NCBI GenBank assembly: GCA_000277445.1
Contig: AJWJ01000078.1
Location: forward strand, 1 to 61,500
Reading direction: 5' to 3'
DNA: 61,500 nucleotides
From: Polysphondylium violaceum
Lineage: Eukaryota > Evosea > Eumycetozoa > Dictyosteliales > Dictyosteliaceae
Shown here piece after piece: positions 1-9,284 of this stretch (positions are counted from its first letter, which is position 1; every line of letters begins with the position of its first letter). The notes under the pieces were generated by a model. That model was not told where the DNA came from and did not search any database. It saw only the letters and a program-made list of their open reading frames with translations. Position numbers and translations under genes: made by a program.

Positions 1-72
1 TTTTTTTTTTTTTTTTTTTGATTCCCTTCATTCAGACACACCTTTGTATTATTATTTATTTTCACACACACA

Positions 73-1393
73 ATGTTATTATTAGAAACTCACAACCGTA
101 TCTTATATGATGAAGTAGTTGCCTACTTTAACTCTGACAGAAGAACAGATAATATTTTTGCAGATTTTGATGGTGTCAAATTCCACACCTTCACCTCTGA
201 CGATAAATCCACTTTAACTGTATCTATCTCTATCAAAGGTGCCTCTGATTTATTGAAACAAGGTGGTAGTGCTTTATTAAAGAGTGTCTATGGTGACTTG
301 TTCCAAGCTAAACCAGAAGGTGGTTATGATGTAACCCTTATTATTCCATCCACTTACTCTGGTAACAAAGGTAAATATAGGTGATCATAGTGTTGATCAG
401 ATCAGATCTGACAATGCCACACTACATTCAAAAAAAGATATGATATTAATACAATTATTCATTCATTATGTCATTGATTACATTCAATTTATCAACATAT
501 ATTTATTTCATCAACAATATCAACCCTCATCAACCAAAACAAAATACAGATGAATTAGCTAAAAAGGTTGGTTTATTAAAGAGAAATTTAGTTGCTGCTC
601 CATTTTTAATGGTTTTCGAAGGTGTTGAATCCAAGAAAGCTCTTCCAGATATTATCACCATTGATTATCGTAGTGATGAATCTTTCTACATTAAACCACA
701 AGGTGACAATGTTATCGTTGTTTTTGATATCACCTTTAAAGATGCTGATGATGTTGTTTTATCTAAAATCTTTTTACAAGTAATTATCTATTATCATTAT
801 CATTATCATTATAACACCAATCATACTGCAAATATTAATACACTACTATTCTTTTCTTTATATTTTAAAACAATCTATTCATCTCACCACCTTCAAATAA
901 CAAATTAATTTAATTCAAATCTTATATATAATAATCATATAACAATAATAACAACAATAGTCATTTGTTGATGCTAGAAAGACTATGAACAATACTCCAT
1001 CAGTTACCTTTTCACAAAAAGACCCACCCCTTGAACTCAAGGGTGTCAAGGGTGTCAGAACTGGTGCTCACCATGGTTTTGTATCATTTGTTCTTTTCCC
1101 AGCTCATCTCAAGAAACCACAAGAAACAGCTGATTTAATTCAAACCTTTAGAGATTACTTACACTACCACATTAAATGTGCTAAAGCTTACATGCACACC
1201 AGTATGAGAAACCGTGTTGAAAGTCTTATTCAAGTCCTCAACAGAGCCAAACCAGAACCCGTCACCACCGTCAAACGTACCATCACTGGTTTGTATCTCT
1301 TTATTATCAATATAGTAGTATTCGTACACACATATATATTAACATTAATTCTTCTTTACTACTATTTTAGGTAAATTCTTTAAACAACAATAA
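73..1393 (+). CDS. arcB: Arp2/3 complex subunit 2 (ARPC2, p34-Arc)
   Basis: ARPC2 is the 34 kDa core subunit of the Arp2/3 complex, which nucleates branched actin filaments at the cell cortex. With ARPC4 it forms the scaffold that contacts the mother filament. Four exons are inferred: 73-370, 550-779, 961-1288 and 1371-1393, giving 292 aa, the usual family length. Joins preserve frame: NK|DELAKKVGLLKRN, VFLQ|SFVDARKT, TITG|KFFKQQ. Family hallmarks seen are the start LLLETHNRILYDEV, YIKPQGDNVIVVF, the QKDPPLELKGVKG block, and FRDYLHYHIKCAKAY plus MRNRVESLIQVLNRAKPEP near the C terminus. The start is the first ATG after an A-rich leader (CACACAA). All introns have GT-AG ends. The gene lies only 72 bp from the window edge, so its promoter is mostly outside. 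Identification is very secure; exact intron ends are inferred. Confidence 0.96.
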
Positions 1394-2624
1394 AATAACA
1401 ATAACAACAAATACCTCATATCCCCACCATGAGAAAATAAAAAAAAAAAAAAAAATACAAGGAAAAAAAAAGATAAATATGCGAAACAAAATGTTTATTT
1501 TTTTATATTTCTTTCAAAAAATGTATCCTAATAAATCCAATTATTTATGTTAATAATATTAATAATCATAATACCATTCATTGGTGTTTTGTTGGTTTTT
1601 TTTTTTTATTTTTTTCTTAAACTATTAAATTTAAATTCATTTCAACTATTAAAAGTTGAAATGAATATTGAGATTACAAGTAACAGAGAATTGATGTAAA
1701 TTTCTATCATTTTGACTTTTATATAGTATGATTGATTCCTTTTGCAAATTGATAATGGGGATGGTTTCCTAAAAAAACCTTTAGGAAATAGGATCTCATT
1801 ATACAGAATGATTTCGATTCACATCGGCCTTTTCTTGATAGACATTTTACCGATTTACTTTTTTTATTATTTTTTTTAAATTTGCATCTTCAAACGAATT
1901 TTTCAAATAAAAATAAAATCTATCGAAATATATCTCAAGTCTAAAATATCATTTTTTCTGGCACTATCCCTAGAGAATCATATATGATAATGGGGGAAAT
2001 GTGGACTCTTAAAATAACCAATTAGGAAACTTGGGAAATTTCCTTTTAATATTACAAATTTGTGACACAACCCCTTACAAGCTACCATAAAAGAAAGATT
2101 CTTCACTTAGATTCATTGTGTTTAACAAAATACTGACAGTTTCTTTTATTTGAATATGCATTATCAAATGATCATTTTATCTTTCCATATATAATTTCTG
2201 ACACTCTTCCCGAGTGAAACGTATTTGATAATGGGGTGAATGTGGATTCCTAAAATAGCCAATTAGGAAACTTGGGGTATTTGATTAAAGATATTAATAT
2301 TTACAAGTTTGCGACACAATACACAACCCCTAACAAGTTTCCAAATATGAAAATCTCTTTGATTTGAGATTCTCATTGTGTTAAACAAATGCATTATCAA
2401 AATGTTCATTTTATCTTTCCAAATATATATAATTAAAAATATCATTTCCAAATATAAAAGTATTCTGACACTGAAAATATATGATAATGAAGATGGGGTG
2501 TGGTTCCTAAAATAACCATTTAGGAAATTTGGGAAATTTTTTTTTCAAATTTTTGATGTTCTGCACAAACATATTTTTATTATTTCACACAATCATCATA
2601 AATTACATACACATATAGATAACA
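1394..2624. other. Intergenic region, ARPC2 to pterin dehydratase
   Basis: This is the 3' flank of ARPC2 (poly-A tracts at 1438-1455 and AATAAA-like signals after 1380) followed by the promoter of the next gene. From about 1740 to 2545 it is occupied by a four-copy degenerate tandem repeat described separately. I see no protein-coding gene; a 62-codon minus-strand frame at 2263-2451 runs across repeat copy 3 and has no coding character. Confidence 0.8.
1740..2545. repeat. Four degenerate tandem copies (~240 bp unit) with a conserved hairpin
   Basis: A block starting with GATAATGGGG recurs at about 1751, 1986, 2227 and 2483 (the last copy as GATAATGAAGATGGGG), so the unit is 235-256 bp. Ten to twenty bases after this box each copy has an inverted repeat: TTTCCTAAA/TTTAGGAAA at 1765-1788, TCTTAA/TTAGGA (one G-U pair if RNA) at 2007-2027, TTCCTAA/TTAGGAA at 2247-2269 and TTCCTAAA/TTTAGGAA at 2504-2526. 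Copies 2-4 then have TTGGG. Copies 2 and 3 further share GCATTATCAAA, TTCATTTTATCTTTCC-like, CATTGTGTT and CAACCCCT blocks in the same order. A TTCTGRCACT box precedes copies 2, 3 and 4. Copies are diverged, so this is not a recent microsatellite expansion. No coding potential was found. Confidence 0.8.
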
Positions 2625-3074
2625 ATGGCACCAACCAAATTAACTCAAGAACAAAGATCTACTTTAATCCCAGCTGGATGGACCTTAGTTGAGGGCAGAG
2701 ATGCAATTAAAAAATCTTTTTCATTCAAAGATTTCAATCAAGCATTTTCATTGATGACTAGAGTAGCCTTGGTTGCCGAAAAGGTATGAATGCATTGCTT
2801 GTTATGTATATGTATCTACTCTTTTATCCTCTTTTATTAACAACATACACTCTGTTAATATCATAATACAAATATATACACCACACGTATCAATCAATGC
2901 ACGCTGTGTACTTTTACATTTCATTTCTAGATGGATCATCATCCTGAATGGTTCAATGTCTATAATAGACTTGAAGTCACCTTATCTACCCATGACTGTC
3001 AAGGACTTTCCATGAATGATATCAACATGGCCAACAAGATTGAAGAATTTGTTTCAGAAATTTTAAAACAATAA
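2625..3074 (+). CDS. pcbd: Pterin-4a-carbinolamine dehydratase (PCD/DCoH family)
   Basis: PCD dehydrates 4a-hydroxy-tetrahydropterin, the product of aromatic amino acid hydroxylases, so that tetrahydrobiopterin can be recycled. Two exons, 2625-2783 and 2931-3074, join in phase at [19 protein letters not shown] to give 100 aa, the normal size for the family. Characteristic residues are the HHPEW active-site motif, the [18 protein letters not shown] stretch and the final NDIN..NKIEEF helix. The intron (2784-2930) starts GTATGA and ends TTCTAG. The first ATG follows a short A-rich leader. AATAAA overlaps the stop codon (3073-3078) and may be the polyadenylation signal. The array of hairpin repeats ends about 80 bp upstream, so it could form part of the promoter. 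Function is assigned by motif only but is clear. Confidence 0.94.
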
Positions 3075-6000
3075 TAAATGTATATCAACTTGCATGCATG
3101 TTTCTTTATTTGAACGTGGGTGATTGATTCTCGGTGCTTCGTTGCATTGTAGAATGGCTTTCTTTATTTAGACTACATGTTGATCTCTTTTGATCTGCGC
3201 CCCACCAACAATCTAAGATTGCCAACTACAATTTTGCACTCATGTATCTTGTAGGGACACACTATAACACCACTCAATTGCACTGTTTTTGATGCATTCC
3301 TGAATCCATATGATTAGAATTTGTTCATTGCGTGAGCAGCGCACTCGATAATTAAGAGATACCGCGTTGGTGCAGGTGTGTGATTATATGTGTTTTTTTT
3401 TTCCATGACCTAAATTTAGACATGAAAAAACGACATATGGATAGATTTCGAAATTTCTTACAATTTGTGAGAGTCGGCGGTTGATATTTTTGTAATATGC
3501 TTCAAAATTATTTTGCTATTTTTTATTTTTTTTTGAAAACGAACCATGAAACAGACGGTGGAGGGTGCATTTTTTGTTGAAATCTAAAAAATCCATACAA
3601 AACCGTTTTGTTGAAAATATTGAAAAAAAAGAACTAAAAAAAAAACAATTTTTTTGAATTTTTTGAATTTTTTTCAATTTTTTTTTTTCGCTAGCTAGAC
3701 ACAAAACACTAAACCCTAATAAAGAAGGTGGCCTTCCTTAAAGAATCCAGACAGAGCCATTACATTCTCATTTTGTCTTTTATATCAACCTTTCTTGGAT
3801 TAGATTTTTATTTTTTTTACCTTATCAGTTTTTTTTTTTAATTATCTATATATATAGCCTCTGTATTCTCATTAGTATTACTGTTCAGTCTCTGAGAGTG
3901 TCAATACACATTTATACCACACATCCCTATTTATACCACTCACTACTCTCCTCCTCGTCGCCCTAGAAATAGAAACTGGACCAGTGTTTGGATTTAAAAC
4001 ACTTACACGCTCTCTTTATATATAAACTCTCATCTGTGCTCAAAAAAGGTAATGTATTCTAATACTAGTAGTGTGTTGTATTCTTTTGGATACACACCGC
4101 ATCCCTTAAAAATGTTTATCTTTATTTGTATATATGTATATTTATAATCCACATCTTTTCACTTGTACCATTTTCATTCTTTTTTTTTTTCCTTCCAGAT
4201 TCAATAATTTGAATCTGTTTTTTTTTTTTTTTTTTCAAATTATTGTTGTTAATTTTTTTGGGGAGATCAAATAACAATAATATCAAAGAAAACCCACCAT
4301 TCACCCAACAAAAACAACAACAACAACAACTAAATATTTGAATATTTGAATATTTATCTATTTAGATCTATTATTGTGTTTCAGGAAAAAAAAAAAAAAA
4401 GAACACGTTATAATGCGATCAATACAACATCGTATAATTTATTTTTATGTTGTTGTTGTTGTTATTGTTGTTGGTGCTATATAGCATGATCAAAGGATAA
4501 AGATCATCTCTTTGTTGGATTTTAATAATATTAATTAAAAGCAAAAGTTGTTTAAAGTTTATTTGTGTGTTTATCACAACTATTGAATAACATCGTTTTT
4601 TTCTTTATAATTGGGTCATTGCTTATCACCCATTTATTCTTATTGTGTTGTTATTGAATACATACAACTATTTATAAATACAAATAATTGTATATCACTC
4701 TCAACCCCTAAAAAACAGTCATTTTCATTTTTCAGAAAAATGTGTGTGTTTGGGTAGTGGAGGGATACATCTTCATCACATTCCACACACATACACACAA
4801 AAAAACATATCTTATCTCTTGGTACCCCTATCTCACACACAAAGATTAATTCACCCACACCACACTCACAACACATATTGGTGTATCAGTATCAACTCCA
4901 CCACACCCACCTCCCTATAACAGCTGAAATTTATTATTTGTTATCATTCTGTATAGTTGATGTGTTTTTATTGTTTTTGTTGTTATTCCCCCTTCCATCC
5001 TCAAACACTTCTTTTTTACCCCCCAAAAAAACCTACCCATCTCTTTTATATTGTATATGTATGTATTGGGTAATTAATTAAATTATCTATATTTGTGTGT
5101 GACACAGAGAGAGGGAGAGAAGAGATAATAATAATGTGTGCATGTGTTGTGTGATGTGTGATGTGTGGTGTGTGTTTGACTTTTCATTTTTTTAATTTTT
5201 AAAAAAAACTTCACACAACCTTCCCTACTCCTTTTTCAACCATCTTTTTCAATATTCAGTTCACCTAAATGTATGTCAAACATATTGTGTGCTTGGTTGT
5301 TGTTGCTACTGAATTTTTATGTGATTTAATGAGTGTTGTTTGTTGAGGGTTCATTCTAAAGAATTGTTAACAGTTTGTGAGTGTATTTTTCATTTTTTTC
5401 ATTTTTTTTATTTTTTTCATTTTTTTTTAAAAACTCTTTTTAGCATCATTTTTATTAAGGGTAATTTTAATTTTGTTTGAATATTTTTTTTTGCATTCAC
5501 AACCCTAAAAAGGTATATTTGATTTTCACAACACACAAATTTAGAAATTTATATATATATTCATCCACACCACAAAACACACTGACAACAATCACCAAAC
5601 ATCACACACACAACTTTAGTATGAATACGATTCCATACATGCATGCTCCTGCATGCTTACACCACTGCTACACTACCGCCCACCCCTCCATATTAATATA
5701 GGCGTGACTTTATCCACTCACCATACACAATGTTATCCATGTGAATGATTTCACTCTCACTCTTGTGCAACAATTCCCCATTTTAAACATTAGTGTTTGT
5801 TGTTATTGTTATTGTTGTGGTGGTGGTCAATATCATTGTTTTCTTGATCATCTTCACACACACTATCATTTTTCGTTGTCCCACCCACACCACACCTTTT
5901 TTCTCCCAAAACACTTTTTTTTTTCTTTTTTTTTTTTTAAATTTTTTTCTTTTTCTTTTTTTTTTAAAAAAATTCGCCAAAAAGGGCTTTTTTGTCAGTT

Positions 6001-6239
6001 CATTTTGAACATATATACATATACGTAAAAACAACAGCGCATATTGTTATTAACACTATTTTTTTTTAATTTTTGTCAATTATAGCTAGCTAACAGATCA
6101 TTTTTTCTGTGAACGATAAAAACAATCATTGTATATTATATATAGAAAAAACAAAACAACACCATCTTAAAAACCAACAACACAATATTTCACCTAAACA
6201 AATATAGTAAATACGATAAATTTGTAAATCAACAACACC
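3075..6239. other. Long non-coding region upstream of the MADS-box gene
   Basis: About 3.2 kb without a supportable coding gene. The first 400 bp (3100-3500) is noticeably less A+T-rich, with a 13-bp palindrome CAATCTAAGATTG at 3209-3221. The stretch 3880-4048 reads like a transcribed leader (C/T-rich, TATA-like runs, ending AAAAAAG before GTAATG at 4049), so it might be an untranslated first exon of the MADS-box gene. The rest is poly-A/T, CA/CACACC-rich tracts and short frames made of simple sequence (such as 5741-6034 on both strands). Multiple distant promoters are known for srfA in D. discoideum, which would fit the size of this region. That link is inference. Confidence 0.6.
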
Positions 6240-7371
6240 ATGAATATGAATCAAAATCTTGAATCCAATATGCTTGGATTAAACCAATATGATAATATCC
6301 AATCAAATGACTCCCCACCCCCACCCTCTTCACCATCTGAAGAAGGTCATGAAAAAAAAGAGAAAAAGGCCGGTAGAAGAAAGATAAATATTGAATTTAT
6401 TGGTGACAAAAGTAGAAGACATATCACTTTTAGTAAGAGAAAGTCTGGTATCATGAAAAAGGTATTGTGTTTATTTTATATTTTGTTTTTTTAATTATTC
6501 TACATATACTAATATGCACACTTAATAGGCATACGAACTAAGTACATTGACAGGAACTCAGGTTTTATTAATTGTTGCATCTGAAACTGGTCATGTTTAT
6601 ACATTTGCAACTCCAAAATTACAGCCATTAATTACAAAACAAGAAGGTAAAAGTTTGATTCAAACTTGTTTAAATACTCCAGATGCACCACAACCCATTC
6701 CAACCAAACCAGAACCAAGCTCACCAAATTCATATAGGGATGATGATCACAGTGAAAAAAAGTTGAGTAGAGCTCAACAACAAGCTCAGCAACAAGCACA
6801 ACAAGCACAACAACAAGTTCAACAACAAATTCAACAACAACAACAGCAACAAGTCCAACAGGTTCAACAACAACAACACCATCAACAACAATCACCCGAT
6901 CAAAAATTATACCCACTTATGCAACAACAAGTCCAACAACAACTTCAACAACAACCACAATTATCCCAAAACAATATTCAAATTCCAGGTATGTCTGACC
7001 AATTACAACAAAACATCCAAAGTTTAGTAATGGGTATGAATATGCCTCCACAACAACAACAACAACAAAATAGTAATAACAACAATAACAACAACAATAA
7101 TTCAAATAATATTTTAGAACAAATACCATATATGAGAGGGCAAGGAGCCAACATGGGTCCACCCACTTCTCCATTGTCAAACAATTTTCCACTTCCATCA
7201 CCACAATCATTTTCAGGATCAAACAATCCATATCCTCTTGCTGGTTTTGGTGGTAACAATAGTCCCTATACGCCATTTAACCCAAGATACAATCAAATGC
7301 CAAACTCTTCTCACATTCAAATGCAAAATTCCTCACCATCCAACAATAGCAAATCTCACGAGGAAATTTAA
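6240..7371 (+). CDS. srfA: SRF-type MADS-box transcription factor
   Basis: This encodes a nuclear DNA-binding factor of the serum response factor class, which binds CArG boxes as a dimer. Exons 6240-6461 and 6529-7371 join at GIMKK|AYELSTLTGTQ to give 354 aa. The MADS box spans about residues 44-100: GRRKINIEFIGDKSRRHITF, SKRKSGIMKKAYELSTLTGT, then QVLLIVASETGHVYTFAT. The following SAM-type extension (KLQPLITKQEGKSLIQTCLN) is SRF-like rather than MEF2-like. Downstream are long Gln runs (about residues 165-250), an Asn run and Ser/Pro/Asn-rich sequence typical of dictyostelid activators. A short Pro/Ser/Glu segment precedes the MADS box. In D. discoideum srfA is required for spore maturation and slug and stalk differentiation. 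I assign srfA rather than srfB from overall resemblance, so the paralogue call is only moderate. Confidence 0.92.
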
Positions 7372-7776
7372 TTTAATTTTTATAATATTAAAAAACAAAA
7401 AAACTCGTCTCATTTTCAACTTTGGTGGTTTATTTCTTTCCACTTATCTCTTTCTCTTGTTTCGCTTGCTCGCTCGCTCTCTCTCTCTCTCTCGTTCTCT
7501 ATTTCCCTATTATTTATATGTACATATAATCTTGTCCCCCTTTTTTTTTTAAATAATAAAATATTCAATAATCGAGAATCAAATAATTCCAATTAAAATA
7601 TTTGATTTTTCATGTATCATTTAAAAAAAAAAAAAAAAAAACAACACACACAATAATCATATATATAGATATGTATATTTATACTCGACTTTAGAATGGA
7701 AGGTTGCTTGTACAGAAAAAAACAAAGATAAATTGTATAAATAAATTTAAAATTTAAAACCCCAAAACATCTTTTT
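7372..7776. other. Short convergent intergenic region with CT repeat
   Basis: This lies between the 3' ends of the MADS-box gene (+) and the coilin-like gene (-). It contains a pyrimidine repeat at about 7465-7497 (CGCT then CT units), poly-T at 7540-7551, a poly-A run at 7622-7641 and several AATAAA-like signals usable on either strand. I see no gene or structured element in it. Confidence 0.7.
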
Positions 7777-7933
7777 TTATTTGTCTTGATTTGATAGTTC
7801 TTCCACCTCCTCTTGCTCTTTGGCTTGTCTTAATAGTTTTAAAACACCAGACACAGCACTTTGTCTTGGTCTTCTTTTTGATCTATTTGGTTTATCAGGT
7901 GAAACTAATTCAAATGTTGTATTTCTATTGTTT

Positions 7934-7971
<38 letters not shown>

Positions 7972-9134
7972 GTTGTTTTGGGTATTATTATTTTGATTTA
8001 CAATGGTTGTGGTAGATTTTTGAATAATTTTGGCCTCTTTTATCGTTGAGAATGGTAGAGTTAGAGTTTTATCATCATTTAATAATCCTTCATCCAATTC
8101 AAAAACCTCAATTCCATTTTCAATGACAAAAGTTATTTTATCACCTACAATTTTAGAAACTTTACCTTCCTATATATACATATTATTCATATTAATATTT
8201 GAATTTTTTGTAAAAAGTATATTAATAATACTTACAATGAAATCTGTTAAAAATGTATTAAAAGTTGGATCCAACATAATCATTTTAAAAGCAATTTTAT
8301 CATTTACATCTGGATAATCTATTAAATTTGGAAAAATACTATAGTCAAACTCTTTTTCCACTGCTAGCGTTGTATTGTTTTCTTGATTAGAGTTTTCATT
8401 TTCATTTTCATATTCATCTTGATTTTCCATTTCTTGATCTACTTGATCATCACAACTCACAAAATAACTATAGTTATTCACAATATCATTCTTGAAATCA
8501 TTTGGTTTTTTCTGTGCTGCACTTTTTTTTGTTAATCTCGCTCTTGGTTGTTTAATTGGTTGGGTAACTTTTTCAATTGAATTTGTTGATTCTGATTCTG
8601 ATTCAGAAGATTTTGAAGATTCAGATTCAGAAGATTCAGATTCAGAGTCTGATGATTCTTCAGATTCTTCAGATGACGATGATTGAGATGATGTGGACTC
8701 GGATTCAGATTCAGATGATCTGGAATCAGAGTCTGATGATTTAGAACCCAACTTTATCTTTTTTACATTTTTTGATTCATCTTTTAAAGGTAAACCAAAA
8801 GATCTCTTTTTTGTAAAATAACTCCTTGAAATTATACTTTTTTGTCTAGAGTTAGTATATCGAAAACTACATTATGATTAGCAAATACATACTAAAAATC
8901 ATTTAATTCTAATAATAATTTTGAATCTTCTTGAGGTAAAACAACATATTCGTCTTGAATGCAAACATAAAACTCATCGGTTTTTATATTTAATCTTTTA
9001 GAGACTAGTTGATATAAAATATCTATAGTCTTTGATTTCAAAACATCTTTTTCTGCTAAATGAATTACAAATTTATTTAGATTATTAATAGAGCTATTAT
9101 CTATACTATCATCTATATTTAACTTGATTATCAT
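7777..9134 (-). CDS. Coilin-like protein (putative Cajal body scaffold)
   Basis: Three minus-strand exons are inferred: about 8893-9134, 8236-8836 and 7777-8169, giving about 411 aa. The N-terminal 80 residues look like the ubiquitin-like coilin N-domain (a long helix DILYQLVSKRLNI followed by VCIQDEYVVLPQEDSKLLLE). A long Ser/Glu/Asp tract (about 100-160) follows, as in coilin. The C-terminal part has DYPDVNDKIAFKMIMLDPTF, then EGKVSKIVGDKITFVIENG. This resembles the atypical Tudor domain of coilin, which begins with a proline-valine-GD-IA(Y/F)(R/K) strand. Basic and Asn-rich stretches end the protein. Exon 2-3 splicing is clear (DFI|EGKV). The exon 1-2 join is uncertain: the nearest consensus acceptor (CTCTAG) would create a stop, and the AG at 8837-8838 keeps the frame. 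The track-level upstream GTG was rejected in favour of the ATG at 9134. Function is inferred. Confidence 0.55.
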
Positions 9135-9284
9135 ATTAAAATAAAACACAAATAAAAATGAAAAAAAAAAAAAAAAAAATAACGAATAATAATAATCTCA
9201 AAAAAGTTTAATAAAGCATAATGGATCATATAGTTTAATATAAATAGAATTGATTTATTTTGATATATCTTTATTGTATTATTA

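Noticed and set aside
1-20. T20 run at the window start
   Set aside because: Long poly-T tracts are common in these spacers; it is not evidence of a telomere or processed copy.
2060-2090. Class I small RNA motif (ACCCCTTACAAG resembles CCTTACAGCAA)
   Set aside because: The match needs an insertion, is not preserved in the neighbouring repeat copy, and no matching 5'/3' stem or upstream element is present.
5741-6034. Overlapping plus and minus frames before the MADS-box gene
   Set aside because: Both are made of poly-T/A and GTT/TTC simple sequence (Phe, Lys, Thr/Ile runs) without family resemblance.
8868-8892. Possible 26-nt intron (GTATG...TGTAG) in the coilin-like gene
   Set aside because: It restores the frame, but 26 nt is far below usual intron sizes here; the AG at 8837-8838 gives a normal 56-nt intron and the same frame.
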